Notes: generated by a model not told the origin, from the sequence alone. A stretch of DNA of 64,000 bases from Brachypterus glaber (GCA_958510825.1 OY294048.1:37723026-37787025), one strand, 5' to 3'; positions 11,761-22,534 are shown, counted from the stretch's first letter. Numbers and translations: made by a program.

Positions 11761-11906
11761 ATATATCGACACATTCTTAACCTTTTTTTTTACTCCGATT
11801 TATTGATCCGCCGTCTAATTTTTCAGGGCCTCCTATGATAAAAACTAATACGTTATTTTAAGCTATGAAGGCAGTATACAAAAAAATGACCTAAATCTTT
11901 TAAAAA

Positions 11907-12068
11907 TATTTCGACGGATTTGTCCGCAAAGTGGGTAAGTCCAGTTTTTATCAAAATTGAGATTTTGTTTTTAAACACTTTTTCGAAATTTAAAAACTCT
12001 TTAAACATAAAAACTCAATGTCGACCAAAACTGGAGTTGGCCACTTTGCACACGAATCCGTCGATATA
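11907..12068. repeat. ~160-bp inverted repeat
   Basis: TTTCGACGGATTTGTCCGC / GCACACGAATCCGTCGATA, with inner 'aaagtgggtaagtccagttttt' against 'aaaactggagttggccacttt'. Arms about 42 bp. The open frame that spans it (11920-12153) is a by-product. Confidence 0.65.
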
Positions 12069-12477
12069 TATTTTCAGTATATCTGGGTCATGTTTAACCA
12101 AATATAGGTTAGAAAAATATATTGTTATTGATACAGTGTTCTTAGTTAGGTAATGGATATATTTTTTAGAAAAATGTTTTTGTTGCTGTGAGTAGGATAG
12201 AACGAATGATTAGATAATCGTTTTTTTCGTTTGAGCCAATTAAAAAGGCTTTACTTGGTTTAGTAAAAACAAAATTATTTTTAATGACTTTATGTTTAAC
12301 TAATTTATTAGTGGTCTATCAAACTGTTGTTGAATTTCAAAAGATTTCGTATTATATGTTATGCAAGATAGTAAGGGACGCGGCCTGTTCTACACCACAG
12401 AGCGCATAAATAGCATAATTATGCATAAATCGTAGTGTATCAAAAATTTAACAGATGTCCGTACTGTTTTCCTGGAA

Positions 12478-12594
12478 AGGGCCTATCCAAAGACTCGCAT
12501 AATAAGCATAGTACATAAGAAAGCGATGCCAGGATTGGCTTAGTGTCGTCATGTATCTTGTAATGGTTGTTATGCGAGCCTCTGGATAGGCCTT
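12478..12594. mobile_element. Palindromic AGGCCTATCC MITE, copy 1
   Basis: Left AGGGCCTATCCAAAGACTCG and right CGAGCCTCTGGATAGGCCT are inverted ends of a roughly 117-bp palindrome. It belongs to a four-member family (14555-14702, 16834-16951, 32290-32402) sharing 'gcataacaagcataatacat'. Confidence 0.8.
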
Positions 12595-12599
12595 AAGTT

Positions 12600-14143
12600 A
12601 ACACTTATTTATTAAATATATCTACAGTAAAGAAGTAAATAATTTACTTCTTTTAAATGACGGAAACCAAAATATTAAATGACTGCGCTGGTACCAGTAC
12701 AGCGTTGCCAAACTTTATTATAAACCGATCGCAAATTGTTTTTTTATGGGTGGAAACACCGTTATTTTATTTCTTTTCAGTTGAAAACTAAATTTTTTAA
12801 ACAAAAACAGCAATGATTTTTAATTAAATGCTAATATTTATGATAACTATTTTATTGGAATAATCTCAAGCATAAAATATCCCTCAAGCAAAGTTTTGAC
12901 TTGCCAACATCCGCGAACAAGTGAACATATGGTTTTAAAAAGAGCGAAAAATTTGAGATTTAAAATTTTAATTATAGTTGTAAAGTAATATTTTTCTTAG
13001 GTCTTAAATTTTTAATTTAAATATGAAACATCAATAAAAATGGTAAAATTATATACTTCCTTATTTTGTTTGTGAAATAGTCTTTCAAAATACCATTCGT
13101 GCATATTGAATTATACATAATTTTTTTACTATATATAAAAAAACATTTTGCTTAAGGAAATTGTTTTCGTGCATTTTTCGTCAATTGCCAAGCAAAATAT
13201 ATTTTTAATACAGTAAAAAATTATCGATAATTATTATTATAATTATAATTCAACATGCACTTATGATATTACTACTGAAAACTTCCCTTTAAATAGGTCA
13301 AATAAAATGGTCTTAGCAAATTTTTGAGTGTAAAGCAGTGGTATCCATAAAATTTTATTAATAATTATTATTACATTAACTTTTTTATGTTGGTAACATT
13401 ATGTTGCATAAATAGGTAATACAAATTTTATTTTAGAATATATCGTGGGCTTACAAGCAAAACGTACAATGTCAATTTAGTTTGCTTGATAAGTATACAG
13501 TTCTAAACATCTTTTAAAAATATCCGTCCGTCCGTCCGCCGTCCGTCCGTCCGCCGTCCGTCTGTCCACATCTCACGTTTTCTTTTCCGCACGTTAACGC
13601 AAGAAAGAATTATCGATCGACTTCAAAATTTTAGAAAAATCAATATTTCTAGGATACGAAGCCTACTGAAACTAAAAGGAATCCCCCTAAAATAAGAAAG
13701 TTAGAAAGATTAAACGTTTTAAAACATAAAAAATAGTGGAAGAATATCTTCGATCAACTTCAGTTTTTTAGGAAAAATTATGTTAAATTAAATTAAGAGC
13801 ATCACTCGTATAAAATTTAAAATTAAAAAAAAAAATCCCAAAATTAAAAAAAAAATCCCAAAAGCAAAAAAAGCCATTTAGGGCTTTTAAAAAATTGTAA
13901 AAGTAGAAGGAAATGCGCTAGTTATTTATTTATTTATTTATTTATAGTCTTTCTGGGACCTATAAAAGGTGTTTTATACCTTAGTCGACTGTTTTAATAC
14001 AACAAATTTTGAATAGATACTTTTCACTACGTACTAGTTATCAACGTATTCTTTTCAGAAAAAAATTACCTTTGATAAAATCTTGAGTTAATCGTAAGTT
14101 TGAAAAAAATTTAAAACTTAAAAATTAGAAATATACATATATA
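12600..14143. other. AT-rich stretch with a GTCC microsatellite module
   Basis: A (GTCC/GCC)n tract at about 13525-13567 precedes 'atcgatcgacttcaaaatttt'. This is the same order, microsatellite then 'cgatcgactt', as near 22200 and 29470. A (TTTA)n run is at 13923-13945. The rest is unassigned. Confidence 0.45.
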
Positions 14144-14270
14144 CTGCCCTACTACGCTAGAAAGCAGTAACTTCATTTGTCGCCTAGCGACGTTTTGACG
14201 TCTGATGTAATATTTTGAAAACGCTGCTATGAGACAAATGGAGTTACTGCTTTCTAGCGTAGTAGGGCAG
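14144..14270. mobile_element. 127-bp palindromic MITE, CTGCCCTACTACGC ends
   Basis: CTGCCCTACTACGCTAGAAA and TTTCTAGCGTAGTAGGGCAG are perfect inverted ends. Pairing continues through 'gcagtaacttcatttgtc' with one mismatch, giving arms of about 38 bp. Non-coding. Confidence 0.85.
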
Positions 14271-14278
14271 CATACATG

Positions 14279-14485
14279 TTTGTTTAACCTCGTACTATTC
14301 TACTTAATTAAGCATCCCCTAAGTCCAGGACTTGTGTGGGCTAGTAGTAGAGGGAACCACCGGCTTATACTGACTTTATTAATTAACTGAAAAGGGCAAA
14401 TCGGCGCCAGTGAAAATCGAACTCACGCTAGTTGGCTAGTAGACTTGTCATGTACAGACGCGGTAGACCACTACATCAATCCTCG
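14279..14485 (-). mobile_element. tRNA-derived SINE, copy 1
   Basis: Read on the minus strand, the head (near 14485) has 'gatgtagtggtctaccgcg' (A-box-like) and GAGTTCGATTTTC (B-box-like). The tRNA-unrelated body 'ccggtggttccctctac' and 'aagtcctggacttagggga' follows, and the end is 'gaggttaaacaaaca'. Copies at 31368-31640 and 53901-54168 share head, body and tail. This copy lacks about 60 bp of the body ('ggcgaaggcg' segment). RNA polymerase III transcription and LINE-driven retroposition follow from the SINE class. Confidence 0.85.
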
Positions 14486-14554
14486 CATATCCCAATGCAA
14501 TTTAATTAAGTTTAACTTAAAATTGCATAAGGAAAAAGTTAGCTGCGAGGAGTA

Positions 14555-14702
14555 AGGGCACATCCACAGGCTCACACAACAAGCATAATACATAAGAATG
14601 CAATGCCGTGATTGCTTGATGTGCCGTCATGTATCTTGTAAGCCAATCACGGTATCGCATTCTTATGTATTATGCTTGTTATGCGAGTTTCTGGATGGTC
14701 CT
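14555..14702. mobile_element. Palindromic AGGCCTATCC MITE, copy 2
   Basis: Flanked by TA on both sides (14553-14554 and 14703-14704), consistent with a 2-bp target duplication. Inner arms 'aagcataatacataagaatg' / 'cattcttatgtattatgctt' are perfect complements. It carries an extra central block 'gtgccgtcatgtatcttgtaa' that copy 4 lacks. Confidence 0.8.
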
Positions 14703-14987
14703 TAAACTGTCAAGCCTTCAGGCAAAGCATCATGTTATAAATCATTAGCTATCCTAGTTAGCTAATTAGGTGTACGTACTTGTAAACATGGTTATAAATG
14801 TACTATAATTTGGCTGTATTCCATAATAAAACGTTTATTATGCAAGATGCCTCACGGTAGACAAATCACTAAAATTATACAGCCTTACAAAAGAAAGGTC
14901 CGAAATTTTTTAGGAAACCATTGTATTCCTATGTATTTTGAGGCGCTGAATCCGAATTTGGGGTCAAAATAACACCTTATCCGATTA
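14703..14987. other. Short non-coding gap between MITE and LINE
   Basis: 14880-14975 resembles one unit of the 9361-10190 family ('atgtattttgaggcgctgaat'). Confidence 0.4.
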
Positions 14988-15750
14988 CAATACAATACAA
15001 GTGGGGTTGTGAGGCAAGGTACTGCCTTTCAAATCACTGCGACCAATGAGATCTATTGTGAATCCCCTTTGCAATTTAGTCCACATCAAACTTTAGGCTT
15101 CCGGTGTTCGGCCGTTTTTGGTGCTTCTGAGCATGGACGGCAAGTGTCGATTTCAGATTTTCCCATTTATTTTAAGATGATATCTTAATGAGCAGTGTCC
15201 GGTTAACAGCCCTGTATAGGTCTTTAGGTCTGTCTTGTTGAGATCGAGTATCTTTCTTGTTCGTTCAGGTTCATATTTTATGAATATTTTGCTTGCCTTA
15301 AGTTTTGGTCTTTCCAATGTCGAGTTTTGATTTTGGTTTCCCATTCCTTATTTGCCTCTACCTGATGGGTTTTGTTAAAGCCACTTAAAGGTTCAGGGCC
15401 AATTAATTGAGTACATGCTCCCTCTCTTTCGAGAGAGTCCGCAGCCTCATTGCCTTCAGCACCCTCGTGTCCTGGCACCCAAATCAAGGAAACCTTGTTG
15501 GTTTCTGCCAGTTGTTTGAGGGTTTCGTAGCATTCCCAGGCAAGCTTTGACCCAAATGCACATGAACTTAGTGCCTTTAAATCTGCTTGGCTATCCGAGA
15601 ATATGCATATTTTTTGCCCTCTTTTGCCCTTATTCAGGCATTTTTGAGCGGAAAATGGATGGAGTTTTCCCCATTGGTATCGATAGTTGGCATCTCGGCC
15701 CATGTATGCCCGCACCAACTCCCGACTCTATTTTGGACCCATCTGTATAG
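14988..15750 (-). mobile_element. 5'-truncated LINE 3' end with RNase H
   Basis: The element reads on the minus strand and ends in a (TATTG)n-like tail at about 14988-15001. It carries an RNase H domain followed by a C-terminal segment with the pattern 'LTGHC.LRY.L'. The same LINE family is at 39999-40808 and 41892-42701. RNase H plus this C-terminus points to the I/LOA/R1-like group of non-LTR retrotransposons (family knowledge; the exact clade is not decided). The reverse transcriptase is missing, and several small deletions break the frame. Confidence 0.8.
15278..15718 (-). pseudogene. LINE RNase H domain fragment
   Basis: A 146-codon frame contains the RNase H catalytic-region motif FSDSQADLKAL (residues about 39-49) and the C-terminal signature IWVPGHEGAEGNEAADSL (about 78-95), with the usual W-PGH-G-GNE-AD spacing. 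It then runs into the linker before the LTGHC region. Compared with the copies at 40-42 kb it lacks the stretch carrying the AETYAI glutamate, so the domain is not intact. The copies at 40-42 kb have the opposite defect: they keep AETYAI but have lost the SDSQ segment. No copy is functional. Confidence 0.8.
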
Positions 15751-16042
15751 TAGCAGATAACCTCGAAAAACTTCCTTTCATATACTAAAAAATAACGTAA
15801 GTATATGGGTTTGGTATATGGGGGTGGATCGTAGACTCTATATTTTAGGTATATTCGGGTACACTACACAAATAAAATATAAAATATTATTTCAGGCTAA
15901 TATGGGCGTCAACGTACTTCAACCCCGTTTATTAATAATAATAAAAAGGATTATTATGTTTTAGATTTTAAGCTTTCACGGCCATTAAGATATAAAGAAC
16001 TTTCACTTTTGGGTTTAGACCGTGTTAATGGATTTTCACTTT

Positions 16043-16080
16043 CCGACGTTTCGTCTCTTACTACTAGAGACATCTTCAGG
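16043..16080 (-). ncRNA. Hammerhead-like hairpin of the Penelope-like element
   Basis: On the minus strand the order is CTGAAGA, a stem (GTCTCT paired with AGAGAC), then GAAACGTCGG. That is the arrangement CUGANGA - helix II - GAAA of hammerhead ribozymes. One unpaired T lies between CTGAAGA and the stem, so activity is doubtful. A related hairpin is at 19075-19105. Confidence 0.4.
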
Positions 16081-16122
16081 GATTAATCTGAAACTAAGTT
16101 TCGAATCAACTTGTGTCACTAT

Positions 16123-16266
16123 TTATGACGAGTTGTGGTTATTCACCCGTGACGAGGTTTTTCCTATCAAAGACTTCCATATTGCAGGTAAGTGGTAACC
16201 AGTGTCCCGATTGATATTGTTAGGATGCTTGATGATTTCTATCGATTCCCGTATCTTCCTTGGCAT
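16123..16266 (-). pseudogene. Penelope-like ORF C-terminal remnant
   Basis: A 47-residue frame includes IRESIEIIKHPNNINRDTGY followed by a W and a stop about 20 residues on. The 'R-E-IEI-KH-N-NR--G' string is, from my knowledge of the family, the segment that closes the GIY-YIG endonuclease domain of Penelope-like retroelements. The reading frame is 5'-truncated; the first ATG is probably internal. The stop is followed directly by the non-coding 3' region. Confidence 0.65.
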
Positions 16267-16347
16267 TTTTCTGTTTTCTGTTAATAAACGTCGGAAAGTG
16301 AAAATCCATTAACACGGTCTAAACCCGAAAGTGAAAGTTCTTTATAG

Positions 16348-16833
16348 GATTATTATGTATAATATCAATTTTTATCTATATATGATTTTGTTGTTAAATT
16401 GTTATTATTTTCGTTTGGACTTTTGGACGTTTGGACTTTTATTTTCAATCTGAAAAAGGAAACGAAATCAAAAGACAAATCACGGCGTGGTTTTGTTAAT
16501 TTAAATTAATAGTTCTGTCACCTCTATTTTTTTTAGTTAATGCCTAAGGGACTAAGACCAAAACGAAAATAGTCGTTAGGGTGTTTTTTAGAAGATCTTA
16601 AGCTATTGATTCAAGATTTGTGAATAAAGCATAAATGAAAAAATCTAATAAAATATTTTTAAGCAAAAACCGCTCTTTTGTTTAAAGTTGAAGTTTAAAG
16701 TATTTTACCACAAATCACTTCAGTTTCAACAATTTTTCATGAACTACAGCTGATAGGAATTATGTGTAGCTCCGATAGAAAAGGCATTGCTTGTATGCCG
16801 TTTTTCTATTATATGTTTTTTTTTTTTAGTTTA
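16348..16833. other. Non-coding, nothing recognised
   Basis: AT-rich. A short 'ggacttttggacgtttggac' duplication is near 16416-16440. Confidence 0.35.
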
Positions 16834-16951
16834 AGGCCTATCCAGAAGAACATAATTGTTTGGCTTACAAGATATATGGCGGCACATCAAGCCAATCACG
16901 ACATCGCATTGTTATGTACTATGTTGTTATACGAGACTGTGGATATGCCCT
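16834..16951. mobile_element. Palindromic AGGCCTATCC MITE, copy 3
   Basis: AGGCCTATCCAGAAGAACAT at the left and GGATATGCCCT at the right, with TA at 16832-16833 and 16952-16953. Diverged from copies 2 and 4 but with the same central 'gccaatcacgacatcgcatt'. Confidence 0.75.
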
Positions 16952-16953
16952 TA

Positions 16954-17506
16954 TGTTCAATTTCTTTATTTTATTTTTTTGATCATTTTACAATGTTATA
17001 AGGCAAAAAATAAGTACGTTTAAAGGTGGCAAAATATACAAATACATAATAAAATATACATGTAGGTTTTACAAATTAAAGTTTTAAAAATCCTTAACGA
17101 GTTAGGTACACTATTTTTTCTACACCCTTCCCCCAAAAAATTGATTAATAAATTAATAACAAAAATTACACGGGCCCACAAAAATACAAAAGTTGTCTGC
17201 GCCATGATATTCATATGTATTTTCGCCCGCTGAAACCGAATCCGAACTCAGTTTAACCCCTACATGTCTGAATTTTTCTCTACAGCCGCACAATCCTACC
17301 AAACGGGGAAAAAAGTGACCAACATTATTTTATTGCGTATTTCAACTTTAAATAATTAGAAAGACATATAAAATATGTTTTTCTATTTTTTTTAATATTT
17401 TCCATTGAAGAATTTAGAGTAAACAGAAAAAAAAAACAGGAAAAAAAAAACCAAAATTATTTTATTGTGTGTTTCAACTTTAAATGATTAGTAAGACATA
17501 AAAAAT
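16954..17506. other. Non-coding; fragment of the CACAGGCCCACAAAA family
   Basis: 17164-17290 reads 'attacacgggcccacaaaaa' and then 'catatgtattttcgcccgctgaaac', resembling one unit of the 9.4-10.2 kb family. The rest contains a weak direct repeat ('attattttattg...tttcaacttt' near 17320 and 17455). Confidence 0.45.
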
Positions 17507-18245
17507 ATTATTTCTTTTAAAAAAGATTGCATATTAGGATATTAGGAACCCATGTCCCAAATATTGCCAGGGTACTGGCAATTATAGTAAAGACCAAACT
17601 TACAAAAAATTAACAAACTAATAATAAAATATTGTGGCACAATAACAATTTCAGTTGTTTTTAGGTACAATTTGGGCACTTAAATAACAATTTGTTGTTT
17701 TTAGTAAGCCCCACCCACTTCATGTACGTATCGATTACAATCTCATATTGGCCTGGCGATTCTCTTCCATAAAAAGCAGAATCAAGATACAGAACTCTCT
17801 GAATTCTTCGTTGTTTTCTTTTATTGTTGTTTTTTGTTTTTTTTTTTTGTTGTCAACTACTTCGCATGGCAATATTAAAAACACAGCTGCTTAAACAACA
17901 ATCTCACCTTCTCGCTTCTTTATTGAGTGAAACAAAATATGGGCCAAGAAAGTGTATGTTTGTGCCTACCTTATTACGTTCCTGCCCTGCATTAATCGAT
18001 GCTAGCCAGCTTGCGACAGCCAGCACAATTTTACAAGTTTCTATAATGGTAGATCCCGAAACACAAACACAAACTGCATTTTTGTGTACGCCATTACCAA
18101 CTGGATACAGATGTATCTATCATATTTACAGGCATGTTTTCTATATAACAGATATACGGGCAGTGCCATTCATGACACAGAGGACGAACTAACAAGTTTA
18201 AGAGGGGTGGCAATATTAGGAACATGGCAATAATTGGCTCACGCA
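17507..18245 (+). pseudogene. Decayed coding segment shared with the 25.4-26.1 kb element core
   Basis: This block is homologous along its length to 25393-26085, the core of the composite element. It begins 'aaaaaagattgcat', passes 'ccagggtactggcaat' and 'tgggccaagaaag', and ends 'aggaacatggcaataattgg'. A 122-codon open frame (17824-18192) runs through it. In the 3' part a different frame is the one conserved between copies (YTGSAI..T.DEL.SLRG), so both are probably remnants of one frameshifted gene. I do not recognise the protein. Sequence conservation only in one frame supports past coding. Confidence 0.5.
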
Positions 18246-18362
18246 CCTTATGTAGGTGATTTTCATTAAATTTTGAAAAATTTTCACAAATTTTGGGAAG
18301 GATTTTAAACAAAACTTACCAAAGGATGACTTTCGTTTTCTTATAGGGGCGTAAGAAATTAG

Positions 18363-18848
18363 ATTACAGGTCGTCTCGGAAAAGTACCATATTCCCGGAG
18401 ACCTGTATACTATTTTATTTGCAACTGTTTTTATTTAAAAATAAACTACTATTTTTTGTTGTTGTTTGAATTTAAATGAAGAAAATAATACTTAATTTTT
18501 TAGTTCTTTTCATATTTACCACAAATATTTTTTCCTGCACTTCACAATAAAAGCACAACCATATAAAACTAAAGTTTCACCTATGCGTAACCCAAACCAC
18601 AAAAAAACATTTGTTGATAGCTCACAAGGCTCCGTTTATAACATTTATTATCCTTCTCAGTCTCAAAAGTAAAAAACGTTGACTAAAACTGTAAATTTAA
18701 GTTTTTTAAACAAAATGTGTTATTGATTATATTCGTGTTTATCATGACCATAGCAGTTCAGCCATCTTGCTTTAAGCATTAATAATGACCTTTTAATCTA
18801 TAGCGCCATCTACCGGAAATTAATGATTTAAATTGCAGACCAGTATAA
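18363..18848 (+). repeat. ~490-bp interspersed repeat, copy 1
   Basis: Starts near 'tacaggtcgtctcggaaaag' and ends near 'taatgatttaaattgcagacc'. It is inverted relative to 36578-37093, matching over the whole length, including 'tagcgccatctaccgg' and 'ttgttgatagctcacaaggc'. No terminal inverted repeats and no coding frame were seen. Class unknown. Confidence 0.7.
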
Positions 18849-18894
18849 AATATTACTGTGGGTTTGACGTGCATACCGTGAATGTATAATGAAA

Positions 18895-19166
18895 AAAACT
18901 AAGATTCTTTGTATATCGGTATAATTGTTATATGTATTCTAAAGTGCCCACAGTCTATAAAAACCTGACAAGTAAGTTGAAAAACAAAACAACTAAAAAA
19001 AAAAAAAATTTCTTCCTTTTTATATTTTTTTATTTTTTCACAAACGTTTTTTCACCTTTCTTGCAGGGCCCGCCCTGAAGATGCTTCAATGATTGAAGCG
19101 GAAGCGCTCGGCTGATCTTATCTATTTATAACAATTATACCGATATACAAAGAATCTTAGTTTTTT
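18895..19166 (+). mobile_element. Penelope-like non-coding derivative with inverted flanks
   Basis: AACTAAGATTCTTTGTATAT near 18898 is inverted at 19141-19162, and pairing continues through 'cggtataattgttata'. Near the right arm is CTGAAGATGCTTCA...TGAAGCGGAAGCGCTCGG (19075-19113), the same hairpin design as in the Penelope-like fragment at 16 kb. No coding remnant. It looks like a pair of terminal repeats brought together. Confidence 0.55.
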
Positions 19167-19205
19167 TTTCAGTATAAAATATGTTATACTTTAAACAAAT
19201 ACTAA

Positions 19206-19698
19206 AGGCGCCTTTTCACGGAGCAATTTGTACGCAAGTTTGGTGCTATGCAAGTTTGTGCTATGCAATTTTTTTGCAAGAATGATTCAGTCACTGCGCA
19301 AATTTGATGCTATTTTCGAGCCATCAAATTATTAGAACAAGTTCTATTTTTCGACGATTTTCATGCAAGATTTATAGTTATTTTCGTGGTACCAACCTGG
19401 AAAAAAGTTCCTAAATCGATTTCTTTTCACTAATATAGTAGCAACTGAACATGTTAATAACTAACTAAAAAGCTTCCTTAAAAAAGAAAATGCTAAGTTA
19501 TGTTTTTGTCAACAAATACAGACACGTCAGCATTGTCTGGTTGGCAGCATTGTTTAACTTGCAATATATAGCCTCAAACTTGCGTATAACTTGCTCCGTG
19601 AAAAGGCAAATGAATGTGTAATTGTCCTCATGCTATATCTGGCAGCAAACTTGCATTGCACCAAACTTGCGTATAAATTGCTTCGTAAAAAGGCGCTT
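19206..19698. mobile_element. 493-bp MITE with TAA target duplication
   Basis: Left AGGCGCCTTTTCACGGAGCA and right TGCTTCGTAAAAAGGCGCTT are inverted ends. Matching continues for about 40 bp ('acgcaagtttggtgc' / 'gcaccaaacttgcgt'), and TAA flanks both sides. A second inverted terminal copy lies inside at about 19575-19612. The 3-bp target suggests a Harbinger-type MITE (inference), with ends unlike the GGGCCACTTG family. Confidence 0.8.
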
Positions 19699-19701
19699 TA
19701 A

Positions 19702-20280
19702 GCTTACTGATGCACTATAAAAAATTCCTGTTAACTGGCGTTAACAATTATCCCCATGTACCCTAGCTGTGTCTGTAATTGACAAACAAGGTCCCTTTCT
19801 CGCGCAGATCCACATATTTTCAATATTTCAGTAAGAATAAATTACCTATTTTTGAATATAGGTCATGATATATCGGAAACCTGTTTTTGCTTTATTGAAA
19901 TACATATAAGTTTTCTATTTTCCAGAGTTTTCTATACTGAAGAGTCATACAAAAGATCTGAAAATATAACGGAAAAAGTTTCAAGTTTGTTACACGAAAC
20001 TACTTTTATAACATAAATATTTCTCTTATGGCTATGAAAAAAGTACAAAGAAAATACACCCTGTAAAATTGGACTAAACTATTGCAGTATAGAAAAAAAA
20101 CTTACTGTCCCTTTTTTCCCTTTTTTTAATAATCACTCTGTATAGTACAATTATAACTTAACTTATTTTATTTCCACTAAAAATACACTGCCCAGTAAAA
20201 GGGCTTTCCCATTTTACACCTCCGCGCGTAAAATGGAATTTTTCAAGGAAGTATATCACTTGCCATTTGCGGGACGAAAT
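19702..20280. other. Non-coding, nothing recognised
   Basis: No supported gene. Contains a 'gccttccc..cctccgcgcg' GC-richer patch near 20200-20230 just before the following repeat. Confidence 0.35.
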
Positions 20281-20405
20281 ATCGCCCTTTACATTAATCA
20301 ATATCGCCCATATCGCCTTAAGATCGCCCGATATCGCCTCGATATCGCCCGATATCGCCCTGATATCGGCTCGATATCGCCCCCGATATCGCCTCATATT
20401 GCCAC
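20281..20405 (+). repeat. GATATCGCC short tandem repeat
   Basis: (c)GATATCGCC or a close variant recurs about ten times at 9-14 bp spacing between 'aaatatcgccc' and 'gatatcgcctcatattgcc'. Because GATATC is self-complementary, both strands give repetitive open frames; these are not genes. Confidence 0.85.
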
Positions 20406-20439
20406 TCGAACGGACAAAATACCGCTAGTGAAATGCACC

Positions 20440-21240
20440 TCGGATTTTTTATTATTAGATTTACTTTTAGCAACCTTAAAAATATACCAATTTTCACGAA
20501 AACTACTTAGGGGGTGGAGTTTAAACTTTTTTATTATCAGATTCTCTTTAAGCAACCTTAAAAACCCCAATATACCAATTTTCACAAAAACTACCCCCCA
20601 CCCCTCAGGAAGTGAAATTAGAAAAAAATATTATAAGATTCAGTTTTAGCGACATCAAAAACCCCTATATATATATAAATTTTCAAAACTACCCCCTGCT
20701 CCTCAGGGGGTGGAGTAAATATTTTTTTAATATCAGATTCACTTTCAGCAACCTAAAAAACCCCAATATACCAATTTTCACGAAAACGACCCCCCGCCCC
20801 TTTGGGAGTTTCATTTTTTTTATAATCAGATTCACTTTCTTCAACCTCATAAATCCCAGTATACCAATATTCACGAAAACTATCCCCAACCCCCCAGGGG
20901 GTGGATTTAGAATTTTTTATTATCAGATTCACTTTCAGCAACCTCAAAAACAAACAGTTTTCACGAAAACTATCCCCCACCCCTCGGGGGATGAAATTAG
21001 AAAAAAATTATTATCAGATTCATATTCGTCAACCCCAAAAACCCCTATATACCAATTTTGACGAAAATATTGAAAATATACAAAAATATTTACCCCCTCA
21101 CCCCCTCGGGGGTGGAAAAATTTTATTATCAGATTCCCTCAGGAAGTGAAATTAGTGAAATTAGAAAAAAAATATTATAAGATTCAATTTCAGCAACCTC
21201 AAAAACCCCTAGATAGCAATTTTCAAATTTTTATAAGAAA
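20440..21240 (+). repeat. ~95-bp tandem array, about 8-9 diverged units
   Basis: The landmark 'cagattcactttcagcaacct' (variants) recurs near 20457, 20541, 20637, 20735, 20829, 20925, 21016 and 21179, each followed by 'taccaattttcacgaaaact' and a run of C/G ('ccccctcaggggg'). A single related unit followed by the same flank ('ttatcgtgcccaca') is at 39236-39472, so this is an interspersed element with an internal array. Open frames of up to 149 codons arise from the repeat. Confidence 0.85.
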
Positions 21241-22534
21241 AATGTAATTTGCCCCCAATGTTCACCAAAAACTATCCTAAGCTAGAACTTAAGTCTCTAG
21301 CTTAAATCATTCTTAAGTTATCGTGCCCACAAGATTTCCCGGACAGACCGACTGATCGACCGACAATTTTTTTTTGCTTGACATTGATTTATATCGACAT
21401 AAAATGTCATAAAACGCAAAAATACGCAATTTTTTTTTGCACGAATACAAGGCTTTCCGAAATTTTCAAAAGCTCAAAAAATTTTATATCAATATCTATA
21501 ATGATACATTCTTATCTTAAATTAACAAAAATAGCCCTTTTTTTGGAGCATCTAAACCAGAATGATCCCTTAAGGTCAAATTCTTGGTGAAAGGTCGTAA
21601 TTAAAGTAATTAAATCGGCGAACGCAGTAAACTTCTTATCTAAATAATAGGAAACGTCACGTATTTAACAAACAAGCCTTACCGATTTGTAATTAGGTCA
21701 TTAGAACCAAGTAAACTTGCGAATATTTTAAAATTGTTTCTTTGATATAATTTTCTTTTATATTTTATCGTAAACCGTTACGATAATGGCGTAAATGTCT
21801 CAAAAACTGTCTCCATAATGATGTTATTTTTTTAAAGAAAGGTGCACACCTTTCCGAGATTTCAGCTTTTTTTAAAAACTTGGCCTATGGCGTCACATAA
21901 ATGTTTGTTATTTATGTGCTTTGGCCAAAAAGAATGTGTTTGCTGGACGATTTGAATTTACGAGACAAGGTACGAGGCTACGGATAACCATGTATTTTTA
22001 AAAGCTGGCGGCCGATGTCATTGTAATTATTTACTAAACTATACGTAATAATAAAAAATACATTAATTTTGAGCCGCTGATTGTTTTACTTTCCCGAGGA
22101 AATTCATGCATTAATAAAAAAAATTGATTATTTTTTATTGTTTTTTTTTTACGTTTCTTAACGTTTTATATCCAAAAAATTAGATTTCCGTCAAAAAAAA
22201 TATTCTGTTTGTCGGTCTGTCTGTCGGTCTGACAGTCTGTCGGTCTGTCTGTTCAGGAAATTTGTGACCACGATAACTCAAGAACGCTTCGAGTTAAACA
22301 CTTAAAATTTGGACTATAGGTTGATTATCCAAAGTTCTAGGCTGGTTAAAATCGTAGTGGGTAAGGGGATAAATTCGGGTAAAAACTAATTTATTCAAAA
22401 ATATTATTTTTTCAATTTTTTTTATTTTTCGTTTAACGAAAAAAGAAACTTTTTTTTTTTCTGAAAAAATGTAAATTATACTTTTAAACTAATTTTAAAT
22501 GATATAAATGAAAATTTCAAAAAAAATATATCAA
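21241..22534. other. Non-coding, with GTCTGTCG microsatellite module
   Basis: 21310-21440 continues the homology to 39350-39470 ('cgtgcccacaa', 'cttgacattgatttatat'). A (GTCTGTCG)n-like tract at 22206-22252 is followed by the 'cacgataactcaagaacg' module. No gene recognised. Confidence 0.45.

Larger units (their letters stand above)
15990..16347 (-). mobile_element. Penelope-like element 3' fragment with inverted flanks
   Basis: About 60 bp at 15993-16052 ('aaagaactttcacttttggg' ... TTTCACTTTCCGACGTTT) is inverted at 16287-16347. Between them on the minus strand is a short coding remnant with a typical Penelope-like C-terminus, and then a hammerhead-like hairpin (16043-16080). Penelope-like elements are known for terminal repeats that can be inverted relative to each other and for hammerhead motifs. 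The polymerase is absent, so this is a heavily 5'-truncated copy. Confidence 0.7.

Noticed and set aside
20158..21149. Several overlapping frames of 60-149 codons
   Set aside because: They lie in the GATATCGCC and 95-bp tandem arrays on both strands. The repetition explains the openness, and no domain is visible.
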